From: an uncultured Acidobacteriota bacterium
GTDB taxonomy: Bacteria; Acidobacteriota; UBA6911; RPQK01; JAJDTT01
DNA length: 64,000 nt
NCBI GenBank assembly: GCA_951812665.1
Contig: CATOST010000009.1
Coordinates: forward strand, 1 to 64,000
Reading direction: 5' to 3'
Positions 1-8,075 of the stretch are shown piece by piece. Position numbers and translations under genes: made by a program. Positions within the stretch are counted from its first letter, which is position 1. Each line of letters starts with the position of its first letter. Under the pieces are notes generated by a model. The model saw nothing but the letters and a program-made list of their open reading frames with translations, had not been told where the DNA came from and did not search any database.

Positions 1-37
1 GACCCGACCCGGTTTATGAACCGGAGACGGACTAGGA

Positions 38-298
38 GCAGCGACTTTCTTGTCGCCGAACGGGAGCGACGGCTTTCTTGCCGCCGAATGGGAGCGACGG
101 CTTTCTTGCCGCCGATTAGGGGGGCAGGGGGGACGGAGTCCCCACTTTACGCTTTCCGGGCACCGAATCGCATAGGAAAATAGAAGAGCAGGCGGCAAGA
201 AAGCCGCCCGTCCAATAGGCGGCAAGAAAGCCGCCCCTCCAATGGGCGGCAAGAAAGCCGCCCCTCCAATGGGCGACAAGAAAGTCGCCCCTCCTAGG
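38..298. repeat. Array of seven short hairpin repeats in two opposed blocks
   Basis: Three units of about 27 bases (near 41-115) and four units in the opposite orientation (near 190-297) are built on the same core, GGCGGCAAGAAAGCCGCC, which is itself a hairpin (GGCGGC / GCCGCC around AAGAAA). The first and last units carry compensated changes (GGCGAC / GTCGCC), so the stem is kept. The block lies just past the 3' end of the FG-GAP gene and looks like a REP/BIME-type intergenic array. It may also act as a transcription barrier; that is inference. Confidence 0.75.
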
Positions 299-1505
299 GC
301 CCCCGGTTGTGCCACCAGCGCAACTCGAGGCCCCGTTCGTTTACGGCGACAACGTCGGGCCACTCATCCCCGTCCATGTCCGCCACGATCACGGTGGCGC
401 CCAGGATCCAATGCTCCTTCAGCGGGTGCTTCTTCCAGGGCGCCGTGGGATCTCCGGAATTCTCGAACCAGGCAATCTGCCCCTTCTGGCCGAACCCGGT
501 GGCCACCACGTCCAGGTCGCCGTCCCGGTCCAGATCGTGGGGGACGCCCTCGAAGCCGGACCAGAAACCTTCCTGGATGTTGTGCATGCGCCAGCGGTGG
601 CCCCGTCCAGGCTCCCCCGCGTTCTCGTACCAGACCAGATAGTGGCGGTCGGGGGCATCTCTCCCCAGCAGGCCGCCTGCCATGATCAGGTCCAGGTCGC
701 CATCCCGGTCGAGGTCGACGGGCGTCCCATGCATGGGCAGATGCCGGAGGCTGATGGTGTGCCGCCGCCAGGGACCGGCGGCCGGATTCCCGCTGTTCTC
801 GTACCAGAGAACCATGCCGGCCACCCGGGCCGAACCCACCAGGTCGATGAGCCCGTCCCCGTTGAAGTCTCCTGCCCGGATCATCCGGGTCTCGAACCGG
901 CCTTCGTCCACGACGTGGGTGGGCCACTCTTCGTGCTGCCACGGACCGGGATTCCGATACCAGGTGAACTTGTTCCCGAGCCGCCAACTGGAGGCGGCCA
1001 CGTCCGGGCGTCCGTCCCCGTCCAGATCGGCCACGTCCACATCGTAGGCCCCCATGAGACCGCCGCTGGTGATGGAGTGCCTCTTCCACGATTTGGTCTG
1101 CGCCGGATTTCCCGGGTTCTCGAACCAGAAGACGTCGCCGTAGAAGTTGTCGATCCCCACCAGATCGATACGCCCGTCCTGGTTGATATCGGCCAGCCGG
1201 TGCCGTTCGTAACGGCCTTGCCAGTCCTCGCTGGCGATGGAATGGCGCCGAAACTTGCCGGATCCGTCGTTCTCGTACCAGTAGAAGGCGTTGTGGACGC
1301 GGGATCCCTTGGTCCCGCAATCGGAACTGGTGAGATCCAGGTCGCCGTCGCCGTCCAGGTCGGCCGCGGCCACGGCGTAGGCGTAGGTGTAGTCGTTGGA
1401 GATGAGGTGTTCCTCGAACTTCAGGTCACGGGCCTGGAGCAGCAGGCTCGTAGTGACGAGGCCGAGACAGATTCCGTAGCAATTTCGATACTTGGACCAG
1501 TTCAT
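294..1505 (-). CDS. Secreted FG-GAP/VCBS repeat protein
   Basis: The protein has 403 residues if started at the ATG at 1505, which follows a GGGAGG ribosome site by five bases; a longer frame to 1532 lacks such a site. A short hydrophobic N-terminus (residues about 10-25) suggests export. At least seven calcium-binding-type loops of the form D-x-D-x-D-G-x-x-D follow, from DLDGDGDLDL near residue 49 to DMDGDEWPDV near the end, each followed by a WYEN/WFEN-like strand. This is the FG-GAP (integrin-type) beta-propeller pattern. Such proteins are extracellular and often bind ligands or other proteins, but no enzymatic role can be assigned. It is a single gene with the hairpin array directly downstream. 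Confidence 0.85.
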   Translation of the reverse strand: MNWSKYRNCYGICLGLVTTSLLLQARDLKFEEHLISNDYTYAYAVAAADLDGDGDLDLTSSDCGTKGSRVHNAFYWYENDGSGKFRRHSIASEDWQGRYERHRLADINQDGRIDLVGIDNFYGDVFWFENPGNPAQTKSWKRHSITSGGLMGAYDVDVADLDGDGRPDVAASSWRLGNKFTWYRNPGPWQHEEWPTHVVDEGRFETRMIRAGDFNGDGLIDLVGSARVAGMVLWYENSGNPAAGPWRRHTISLRHLPMHGTPVDLDRDGDLDLIMAGGLLGRDAPDRHYLVWYENAGEPGRGHRWRMHNIQEGFWSGFEGVPHDLDRDGDLDVVATGFGQKGQIAWFENSGDPTAPWKKHPLKEHWILGATVIVADMDGDEWPDVVAVNERGLELRWWHNRGP

Positions 1506-1695
1506 AGTGCCTCCCGGTTTTCCAGAGACCATAGCTTGCCCGCTCTGCCGGTATCAAGGACCCGGCGGCGCCGGTTCCGGTCTCCACGAATGCCGTTAGA
1601 CTGAAGTTTAGATCAAGTTTTTCGAGAAACAATGAAACTTTTGCCGGGATTCGGGGTTTCCATAAGGACGATGGGATCGAAATCGCCAGTGCGTT

Positions 1696-2238
1696 ATGAC
1701 CGACACCAGCGCTTTTGAAGCGTTCGTTTGCAAGCACCAGGACCGGGTCTTCGGCATCGCCGTGCGGTTGCTGGGGGATCAGGCCGAGGCCGAGGACGTG
1801 TCCCAGACCGTCTTCCTGAAGGCGTTCGAACGATTCGAACGGTTGGGGAGCAACCCTTCGGCAGGAGGCTGGCTGAGAACGGTGACCACGAACCTGTGCC
1901 TGAACCATCTGTCCCGTTATCGCGCGCGCTGGCGTCTGTTCAGCCAGCGATCGCCCGGTGGGACCGGAACCGGACGGAGCTACGAAGATCGCCTGGTGGT
2001 GCCCGGGTCCCAGTCGGTGGACCTGGAACGCGCCGGCGAGCATGCGCGGTTGGAGCAGGGAATTCGTGGGTTGCCGCCTCATCAACGTGTGCCGCTTGTG
2101 CTGTTTCATTTCGAAGATAAGAGTTATAGAGAGATCGCCGGAATCCTGGGTGTCACCCTGGCCAAGGTCAAGACCGACATCCACCGGGGCCGCCAGGCTC
2201 TCCGGCGCTTGATGGAGATGAACGATGAACGGCGATGA
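1696..2238 (+). CDS. ECF-type RNA polymerase sigma factor
   Basis: The 180-residue product has the two-domain layout of extracytoplasmic-function sigma factors. Region 2 lies at about residues 8-75, with a DQAEAEDVSQTVFLKAF core, and a C-terminal region 4 helix-turn-helix at about 118-172 includes LPPHQRVPLVLFHFEDKSYREIA. It would direct RNA polymerase to a small regulon. The 3' end overlaps the next gene by 14 bases, and that gene encodes a membrane protein in the usual anti-sigma position. A TGAAAC sequence at 1633 resembles an ECF -35 element and could mean autoregulation, but this is weak. No good ribosome site precedes the ATG, so the start is probable rather than certain. Confidence 0.9.
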   Translation: MTDTSAFEAFVCKHQDRVFGIAVRLLGDQAEAEDVSQTVFLKAFERFERLGSNPSAGGWLRTVTTNLCLNHLSRYRARWRLFSQRSPGGTGTGRSYEDRLVVPGSQSVDLERAGEHARLEQGIRGLPPHQRVPLVLFHFEDKSYREIAGILGVTLAKVKTDIHRGRQALRRLMEMNDERR

Positions 2239-2677
2239 TCCGGAGTCCTTGATTCATCGAAGGCTGTCCCAACTCCCGCCGCCGCGTGCGCCGAGGACAC
2301 TCGTTCCCCGAGTGATGGCTCGGGTTCGAAAGCGGCGGCAGAGTCCTTGGTATGCGAAGCCTTGGATCGCTTGGCCGCGGGTTTGGCAAGTGGTGTCGGT
2401 GACGCTGCTCCTGGGCCTTTGCAGTATGGCTTGGTACGTATTCGAAGGCGCACGTGGCCTTTTCGATTTCTACGGGGCCACGAGAGTAGAGACGAGCATC
2501 ATCGCCGTCACCGACACGGTTGCGGCGCTGGCGGAAAGTGCGCGTATCCTGCGTCGTGTGATTCTGGAACCGATTGCCGGACATCTCATGATCGTGATGG
2601 TGGTCGTGTGCATGGCGAGCGCGTTGCTCGGTGCGGCGCTGGCCCGTTTGCTCCAGGAAAGGGAGGCTGGACGATGA
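2225..2677 (+). CDS. Small two-helix membrane protein, putative anti-sigma factor
   Basis: The 150-residue product has a basic, proline-rich cytoplasmic start (residues 1-45), a transmembrane helix at about 55-72 and a second hydrophobic segment at about 120-143. It has no recognised anti-sigma motif such as the zinc-binding HxxxCxxC. It is called a putative anti-sigma only from its position: it overlaps the ECF sigma gene by 14 bases and the following gene by four (ATGA), so the three are almost certainly translated together. Alternatively it may simply be an inner-membrane partner of the downstream bactofilin-RDD protein. Confidence 0.6.
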   Translation: MNGDDPESLIHRRLSQLPPPRAPRTLVPRVMARVRKRRQSPWYAKPWIAWPRVWQVVSVTLLLGLCSMAWYVFEGARGLFDFYGATRVETSIIAVTDTVAALAESARILRRVILEPIAGHLMIVMVVVCMASALLGAALARLLQEREAGR

Positions 2678-4155
2678 AGTTCGCTTGGGCATTTTCGGGA
2701 TTGTTGGTCGTGGCGCTGGGTCTCTCCGCGGGTTGTGGCCCCGATTCGAGCGGTCCTGACGCGCCTCCGGTTCCAGGGATTCTGGAAGTCGGCAGCGATG
2801 ACGGTGAAGTGGTGAAGATCGGCGGGAACTACGTTCTCCCAATAGATCAAGAGGTCGAAAGGCTTGTCGTCATCTCGGGTCTGGCCCGAATCGAGGGGAC
2901 GGTCAAAGACGAAATGGTGGTGATCGCCGGCGGAGCGACGCTTACCGGCAGCGCCCGCGTCCAGGGCAATGTCGTGGTCTTGGGAGGAACGGTCGAAGTC
3001 GAGGAGGGAGCCACCGTACAAAGAGATCTGGTGGTGCTTGGCGGCGGGTTGGAGGTTCCCCCCGGCTTCGAACCGGGCGGAGAACAGGTATCGATCGGGG
3101 CATTCCCTACCGGAGGAATGCTGGCCGAAGTGATTCCCTGGTTCACCCACGGACTGTTTCTGGGCCGGCCTATCGTGCCGAGTCTGACCTGGATCTGGGC
3201 TGTCGTGGCCGTTCTGGCGCTCTTGTATCTGCTGATCAACTTTATCTTCTCCGGTCCCGTGCACGCTTGCGCTCAAGCTCTCGCCGACAAGCCGCTGAGC
3301 GTGGGTCTGGTGGGTATGTTGGTATTGGTGTTGATTGCTCCCCTGTCTTTGATGCTGGTGGTGTCCGTTATCGGGCTGGTGCTGATTCCGTTCTTCTGGG
3401 TCATGCTCCTGGTCGCCGGACTCGTCGGGAGTGTGGGTGTGGCCCGCTGGATCGGAACCCGTGTTCTGGCTGAGGAATCTCCGGAGAACCGTTTCGATGC
3501 AGCGCGGTCGCTGCTCATCGGACTTGCCTTGATCACTCTGGTCTTCATGATTCCTGTCCTGGGTTTCGCCGCATGGTCCGTGTTGTGCGTACTGGCATTG
3601 GGAGCGGCGGCGACCGAAGCCTTTGCGGGGTTGAGGCGAGAGAATCCGGCCGCGCCGACCCCGGCCGCGCCGACCCCGCCGCCGGTACCGGCAGGAAGCG
3701 GACCAGTGGATGACAAAGCTGCGGAATCCGCCGCACAAACGGCATCGCAAGACGAACGCGTTTCGGCGGACGACCTTTCCGCGTTTCAGAGAGCCACCTT
3801 TTTCGTTCGACTGGGGGCTTTCCTGATTGATCTCGCCATGGTGGCCTTCTTGACGTACCTCCTGGAGATAGGGGGCGGAAAAACGTTTCTGCTTTTCCTG
3901 ATCTATCGCATCGCACACTGGAGTTGGCAGGGCACGACGGTCGGCGGCATCATCTGCCGTTTGCGCGTCGTGCGCACCGATGGAACCCCGATCCGCTTCA
4001 CCGAGGCGGCGGTGCGGGGACTCAGCAGCATCCTTTCGACGTTGGTCGTGGGCTTGGGATGGCTCTGGATTCTCTGGGATCCGGAGCGGCAGGCTTGGCA
4101 CGACAAGATCGCGGGAACCCTCGTGGTCCGGGTCCCGTCCGATTGGCCCAGGTGA
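2674..4155 (+). CDS. Lipoprotein with bactofilin-like repeats, several membrane helices and a C-terminal RDD domain
   Basis: The ATG at 2674 overlaps the preceding stop codon (ATGA) and gives 493 residues. The N-terminus has a lipobox (LSAGC). Residues about 35-135 contain short beta-helix turns of the type VVISGLARIEGTVKDEMVVI, matching polymer-forming (bactofilin/DUF342-like) repeats. A hydrophobic block at about 170-310 holds several membrane helices. A proline/alanine linker precedes an RDD-family membrane domain (about 375-490) that has the usual FFVRLGAFLIDL start, GGIICRLRVV middle and WHDKIAGTLVV end. The RDD family is of uncertain transport-related function. The gene is the last of the sigma-factor operon, so it may be the envelope-stress target or sensor of that system; this is inference. 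Confidence 0.8.
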   Translation: MKFAWAFSGLLVVALGLSAGCGPDSSGPDAPPVPGILEVGSDDGEVVKIGGNYVLPIDQEVERLVVISGLARIEGTVKDEMVVIAGGATLTGSARVQGNVVVLGGTVEVEEGATVQRDLVVLGGGLEVPPGFEPGGEQVSIGAFPTGGMLAEVIPWFTHGLFLGRPIVPSLTWIWAVVAVLALLYLLINFIFSGPVHACAQALADKPLSVGLVGMLVLVLIAPLSLMLVVSVIGLVLIPFFWVMLLVAGLVGSVGVARWIGTRVLAEESPENRFDAARSLLIGLALITLVFMIPVLGFAAWSVLCVLALGAAATEAFAGLRRENPAAPTPAAPTPPPVPAGSGPVDDKAAESAAQTASQDERVSADDLSAFQRATFFVRLGAFLIDLAMVAFLTYLLEIGGGKTFLLFLIYRIAHWSWQGTTVGGIICRLRVVRTDGTPIRFTEAAVRGLSSILSTLVVGLGWLWILWDPERQAWHDKIAGTLVVRVPSDWPR

Positions 4156-4178
4156 TAACCGGAGTGACGGGCGGAAAA

Positions 4179-4216
4179 GTGTCCGAAATCGGACAGTTTG
4201 TCCCGATTTCGGACAC
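4179..4216. promoter_or_regulatory. Paired palindromic operator-like site
   Basis: Two palindromes, TGTCCGAAATCGGACA (4180-4195) and TGTCCCGATTTCGGACA (4199-4215), are separated by three bases. The pair lies about 120 bases before the AbrB start. The same arrangement, with the inner bases swapped, is found about 116 bases before creD (6154-6189), and a single site occurs at 6383-6398. Repeated dyads at this distance are typical of upstream binding sites for activators such as sigma-54 enhancer-binding proteins. No convincing -24/-12 promoter was seen, so the binding factor is unknown. The pair could also fold as a stem. Confidence 0.55.
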
Positions 4217-4335
4217 CTGCGACCGACTCGATATAGCGTCACGGATTCCGCTGCCCATGGACCTCTGTAACCCGGAAGGGCCGCCCGGATTCGCGGATGA
4301 TCTATCGTGGTCGGTTTGGAGGTAACAAATCTGCC

Positions 4336-4605
4336 ATGACCTCAACCATCGACAAGGCTGGCCGTATCGTGATTCCCAAGGCGATTCGAGACGCGGCGCG
4401 GCTGGAACCGGGTACCAGAGTCAGATTTCGGGTCGTTTCCGGACGGGTTCAGATTGAATCGGTGCCACTTGAAGTCACGCTTGAGCAGCGCGGTTCACTT
4501 GTCGTCGCCGTTCCGGGCTCGGACCAGCCGGCCTTGAAGGCCTCCACGGTGGAGCGCACGATGGATTTGGTTCATGATCGCGGAGCCGCGAAGGGTGCTT
4601 CCTGA
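4336..4605 (+). CDS. AbrB/SpoVT-type DNA-binding antitoxin (VapB-like)
   Basis: The product has 89 residues from the ATG at 4336, preceded by GGAGGT at 4317. The first 45 residues form the swapped-hairpin AbrB fold: STIDKAGRIVIPKAIRDAAR is the family signature, followed by LEPGTRVRFRVVSGRVQIE. Such proteins bind their own promoter and neutralise a PIN-domain VapC toxin encoded just downstream. Here the downstream sequence carries only a short VapC-like stretch that runs into creD, so the antitoxin looks orphaned. A paired palindrome lies about 120 bases upstream. Confidence 0.85.
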   Translation: MTSTIDKAGRIVIPKAIRDAARLEPGTRVRFRVVSGRVQIESVPLEVTLEQRGSLVVAVPGSDQPALKASTVERTMDLVHDRGAAKGAS

Positions 4606-4692
4606 TTGAGTCGGTGTCTCTGCGACACCAGATGTCTCGTCCCAGCGGAGTACCGACCGCGTCATTTCCGCCACTACGAAGACCCGGTTGAT
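4606..4692 (+). pseudogene. Truncated VapC (PIN domain) toxin remnant
   Basis: A frame opening with TTG directly after the antitoxin stop reads CLCDTRCLVPAEYRPRHFRHYED. This resembles the first strand and helix of VapC toxins (a DT-containing strand followed by an H-x-x-H-E-rich helix). Similarity stops after about 28 residues, and the frame then runs antisense through the 3' end of creD. The catalytic acidic residues of the rest of a PIN domain are absent. The call rests on short similarity and on its position next to an AbrB antitoxin. Confidence 0.4.
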
Positions 4693-6038
4693 TCCGGAGG
4701 TCGGGAACCAGCCGTGTACCAGTCCACGCGCCGGGTGGCGTACATGACCGCCGCGAGGATGACGAAGAGGCCGAGCGATCCGATGAGGAGGGCATAGTCC
4801 TCGTTCATGAGGAGGATGTAGAGGTAGGCATAGAGCAGGGCGACGCCGGCGGCGAGAAGCGAGGCAAGCTGTTTACGGTGCAGTACCGCAGCCGAGTACG
4901 CCCCCACCAGGGCGATGATCGAAATGCTCGCCAGGGCATAGGCGAGAGGGAAACCGATGTGCTCTGACAGTGAGAGCTCCAGCAGGTAGAAGAGACAGAG
5001 CGCGGCTCCGAGCATGAGGTATTGGATCGGGTGGACGCGAACGCCGACCAGGACCTCAATCAGCCAGACGACGGCGAAGGGGAGAAGGATGAAGAGGAAC
5101 GCGTACTTTACGCTGCGCTCCGCCATGCGATAGTGGTCCACCGGATGGACCAGTTCGACCCCGAAGCGTGAGCCGTCGATGGCTTCGCTCATCTTGGCCT
5201 CGGCCGGCCATGCCTGCGGGTAGTTTCGGCCGAGGAACGGGATGGACCACTTGGCTTGGAAGCCGGTAGCCGACACGGAGAGCTCGGCCGGGAGCCAGTT
5301 GCCCTGGAAGCTGGGATGGCCGTAGTCCGACTGGAGCTCGACGGCAGTCTGCTGCCCGAAGGGAGTGAGGTAGAGACCGAGGCTGCCATTCAGAGAGAGT
5401 GGGAAAGAGAATTTGAACCTCTCTGGTGCGTCCGCCACGGCAACGACTGCGTGGATACCCGCAATCCCGTCCAGGAAGGCTCCGGTTCCCGGAAGAAATG
5501 ACACCGGCTGGCCGTTCCACGACACGGCCGTCTCTTCCTGGATTGCCCGCGAGTCGGATATTCCGACTGCCAGATAGGTTCGCTCCCAGTCGACGGCCGC
5601 AGGTTCGACACCCAGCTCGGAGAAGCTGGGACGGGCAAACTCGCCTTCGACCGTGAGGCCGAGCCGATAGACCGGGACTGAGAAAATCCCACGATAGCGG
5701 GTCTCGCTGTCGATGGAGCCGCGAGTGTGGAGCCGCTCCGGCAGGAAGATGGCGTTGCGGACCTCGGTGCGGGTGACTTCCTGGCCGCCTGTCCCGAACT
5801 CGGTCCAACGATGGGTGTAGGGAACGACCAAGGCAGGGCCAGTGATGATCTGGGTGTTTCCCCACTTTGACGAAACCTCCGCCGCTGCCTCTTGACGACG
5901 CTCTTGGCGCTCGGAAACCAGTTCCGCAATCAGCGCGATCGGAATCTGGAGCAGTAGCGCCAGGAACCCGACCAGGAGGAGACGCAGCATCTGAGAACTG
6001 CGAAGCGAGGATGTCAACCGTTCGATCGAATCTTGCAT
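4674..6038 (-). CDS. creD: CreD-family inner membrane protein
   Basis: The 454-residue product has one N-terminal membrane helix (about 18-40, LRLLLVGFLALLLQIPIAL). A long periplasmic domain (about 41-300) follows, with the CreD-typical GPALVVPYTHRW stretch and RGIFSVPVYRLGLTVEGEF. About six C-terminal helices (about 305-445) follow the characteristic VKYAFLFILLPFAVVWLIEVL. The length matches the family (about 450). In enterobacteria CreD belongs to the CreBC regulon and affects envelope integrity and beta-lactam or colicin response; no creBC genes are near here. A GGAG site lies about eight bases before the ATG. The paired TGTCCG palindrome sits about 116 bases upstream of the start. Confidence 0.92.
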   Translation of the reverse strand: MQDSIERLTSSLRSSQMLRLLLVGFLALLLQIPIALIAELVSERQERRQEAAAEVSSKWGNTQIITGPALVVPYTHRWTEFGTGGQEVTRTEVRNAIFLPERLHTRGSIDSETRYRGIFSVPVYRLGLTVEGEFARPSFSELGVEPAAVDWERTYLAVGISDSRAIQEETAVSWNGQPVSFLPGTGAFLDGIAGIHAVVAVADAPERFKFSFPLSLNGSLGLYLTPFGQQTAVELQSDYGHPSFQGNWLPAELSVSATGFQAKWSIPFLGRNYPQAWPAEAKMSEAIDGSRFGVELVHPVDHYRMAERSVKYAFLFILLPFAVVWLIEVLVGVRVHPIQYLMLGAALCLFYLLELSLSEHIGFPLAYALASISIIALVGAYSAAVLHRKQLASLLAAGVALLYAYLYILLMNEDYALLIGSLGLFVILAAVMYATRRVDWYTAGSRPPESTGSS

Positions 6039-6153
6039 TGAGTGCGCTCCATAAGCTTAGGGAGGATTCCGAAAAATAGCAGGAAAACGGGCTCCTTGTA
6101 ACCGTTCCGATCTTCGCAGGAGACGGAAAGACCTCCGGTCCCGCTCGCTGAAC

Positions 6154-6189
6154 TGTCCGATTTCGGACAGTCTGTCCCGAAATCGGACA
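6154..6189. promoter_or_regulatory. Paired palindromic operator-like site upstream of creD
   Basis: TGTCCGATTTCGGACA (6154-6169) and TGTCCCGAAATCGGACA (6173-6189) repeat the site at 4180-4215 with the inner AAA/TTT exchanged and the same three-base spacer. The site lies in the divergent region between creD and the propeller protein gene, so it could serve either or both. Confidence 0.55.
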
Positions 6190-6243
6190 GTTGCAACGGA
6201 TTTTTCATGGAGTCAGGCGTTCACGCACACGTGGTTTCGGGGA

Positions 6244-6269
6244 GGGCACCCACAAGGGGCGCCCCTACG
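6244..6269. repeat. Dispersed palindromic repeat (GGGCACCC type), copy 1
   Basis: A 26-base element starts GGGCACCCACAAGG and ends GCGCCCCTACG. It forms a short GGGGC/GCCCC-type stem. A nearly identical copy is at 40417-40442, and a diverged copy in the opposite orientation is at 22250-22276. All three are intergenic, as expected of a REP-like family. Confidence 0.6.
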
Positions 6270-6382
6270 TGTCGCACGCGCTCGCCTGGAATCACGGACG
6301 ATCGATGATGATATTTTCATAGCACCCCGGCGAGAACTTTGCGTCAGGTGCCCTTGCCGGGTCTGAGAAAAGCCGGACGGAC

Positions 6383-6398
6383 TGTCCGAAAACGGACA
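6383..6398. promoter_or_regulatory. Single TGTCCG-CGGACA palindrome
   Basis: TGTCCGAAAACGGACA lies 16 bases before the start of the propeller-protein gene, next to its GGAGGAG ribosome site. It is the third occurrence of the palindrome in about 2.2 kb. At this position it would more plausibly repress than activate. Confidence 0.45.
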
Positions 6399-6414
6399 CT
6401 GGAGGAGAATTTCC

Positions 6415-8037
6415 ATGAGGCCATTCACGAATCGACTCGTTCCGGTAGCAGCGGCGCTGTTGGTTGGCACCGCCGGCTACACCTGTGCAGCGGGCTCGGA
6501 GAGTTCCCTGAAGCCGTCGCCGGACGCCGCCCTCTACGCCTACGGCTACCATCAGCGCCCCTATCCGCTGGAACCGGGCCCTCACCTCTTCGTGGATTGG
6601 CGCTACCTGAATCCGGGCCACGTGAGTTACCGCTACCGGGGAGAGCGGATCCAACGGGACCGGCCCGAGGAATACGGTCCGGAGATCAACTCCCGGATCG
6701 ACGTTCATCCCCGGGACGTCCCCACCGGGATCCGGATCGAGGTGCAGCCGGCCGGCAAGCTGGGACCGGTGATTCGGAACGACCAGCCCTGGGAGTTCTT
6801 CACGCCCTACGTCAATCTGATCCACCACGAAGGGAAATACCTTCTCTTCTACAACACCACCACCTACCGGCTGGGCCGGAGCTCGGAAGGCTACATGGTC
6901 TGCTACGCCGAGTCCGAAGACGGTTTGAGCTACCGCAAACCGGCGCTGGGCCAGGTGGAGTTCCAGGGCAGCCGCGAGAACAACCTCGTGCTAGGGCCGG
7001 GGGTCTGCAGATACGGGATTCACGGTCCTGCCATCTTCGTGGATCCCAACGCCGAACCGGCCGAGCGCTTCAAGGCCATCTACCAGGCCGCCGTCGACCA
7101 GGCGACGGTCGAGCGGCTGCAGGCCGTCCGTCCCGAGTCGGTGACTCCGGCATCGCATGATGGAACGGCACTCATGGGGGCGGTCTCTCCCGACGGCATC
7201 CGGTGGCGGGAGTTGGAGGAGCCGCTGATGGGCCACGTAAGCGACACCGGGACCACCGCCTACTGGGATGAGCGCCTGGGCCGCTACGTGGGTTATTTCC
7301 GGATGGGGGTCTGGGGACGCCGGATGATCGGCCGGGCCGAGACCACCGACTTCCGCCGCTGGCCCCGCCCCGAGATGGTGCTGGCCCCCAATCCTTCGGA
7401 GGCGGCCTGGGTTGACTACTACACCAACGGAAAAGCGCTCTACCCGGGCACCAGCACCATGCATCTCATGTTTCCCATGATCTATCACCGGAACCTGGAC
7501 ACCAGCACGGTCCGGGTGGCCGCCAGCCTGGCCGGCCGGATCTGGAACTTCCTGCCCGGGGGGCCGGTCCTGGAGCCCGGTCCGGAGGGATCATTCGACG
7601 CCGGTTGCCTCTTTCCCGGGGCCGGGCTGGCCGAGATCCCGGGCGACCGGGTCATCCTGCCCTACATCGGTTTCGCCGTCCCCCACAAGTTTCCCCGCCT
7701 CAGCCCGCTGGGGGAAGTCGCCTTCGCCGTCTGGCCCAAGCAGCGCCTGAGCGCCCTGGTGGCGGACGAGGTGGGGTCTTTCGTCACCAATCCCCTCTCC
7801 AGCCAAGGCAAGACCCTCTGGCTCAACTTCAACGCGGGCCGGAACGGATCAATACAGGTGGAGGTGGTGGGCGTCGAGGGCAGAACCCTGGCCGAGTGCG
7901 ATACCCTGTCTGGTGACTGGCTGTCGCAGCAGGTGACCTGGAAGGGCCGGCCGGATCTGGGGATCGAACCGGGGGAGTCCTTTCGCCTGCGGTTCCGGCT
8001 GCGCGGCGCCAAGCTCTTCGCCTTCGAAATGCGTTGA
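6415..8037 (+). CDS. Secreted protein of the GH32/43/130-like five-bladed propeller type
   Basis: The 540-residue product has a signal peptide (about 1-25, with AAALLVGTAGYTCA). The body (about 90-450) has the alternating FYNTTTYRLG, MVCYAESEDGLSYRKP and MGAVSPDGIRWRE blade motifs of five-bladed propeller glycosidases. In such enzymes, SxDGxxW-type turns surround acidic residues of the active site. A C-terminal beta domain (about 450-540) resembles carbohydrate-binding sandwich domains. The substrate cannot be read from the sequence; a role in outer-membrane or extracellular glycan use is likely. A good GGAGGAG site precedes the start. The stop codon is 39 bases before the next gene, so the two are probably co-transcribed. 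Confidence 0.7.
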   Translation: MRPFTNRLVPVAAALLVGTAGYTCAAGSESSLKPSPDAALYAYGYHQRPYPLEPGPHLFVDWRYLNPGHVSYRYRGERIQRDRPEEYGPEINSRIDVHPRDVPTGIRIEVQPAGKLGPVIRNDQPWEFFTPYVNLIHHEGKYLLFYNTTTYRLGRSSEGYMVCYAESEDGLSYRKPALGQVEFQGSRENNLVLGPGVCRYGIHGPAIFVDPNAEPAERFKAIYQAAVDQATVERLQAVRPESVTPASHDGTALMGAVSPDGIRWRELEEPLMGHVSDTGTTAYWDERLGRYVGYFRMGVWGRRMIGRAETTDFRRWPRPEMVLAPNPSEAAWVDYYTNGKALYPGTSTMHLMFPMIYHRNLDTSTVRVAASLAGRIWNFLPGGPVLEPGPEGSFDAGCLFPGAGLAEIPGDRVILPYIGFAVPHKFPRLSPLGEVAFAVWPKQRLSALVADEVGSFVTNPLSSQGKTLWLNFNAGRNGSIQVEVVGVEGRTLAECDTLSGDWLSQQVTWKGRPDLGIEPGESFRLRFRLRGAKLFAFEMR

Positions 8038-8075
8038 GCGCGGCGGTTGTTCGGATGCTCTGGAGGTTGAATTCC

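Noticed and set aside
309..1604. Long open frame on the + strand opposite the FG-GAP gene
   Set aside because: It is a shadow of the minus-strand gene, with Pro/Val/Gly-rich sequence, no family motifs and no ribosome site. The same holds for the long frames opposite the M16 peptidase, the TonB receptor, the S9 peptidase and the beta-lactamase-fold gene.
4217..4335. Sigma-54 -24/-12 promoter downstream of the TGTCCG dyad
   Set aside because: The only GG-N10-GC match overlaps the ribosome site and fits the consensus poorly.
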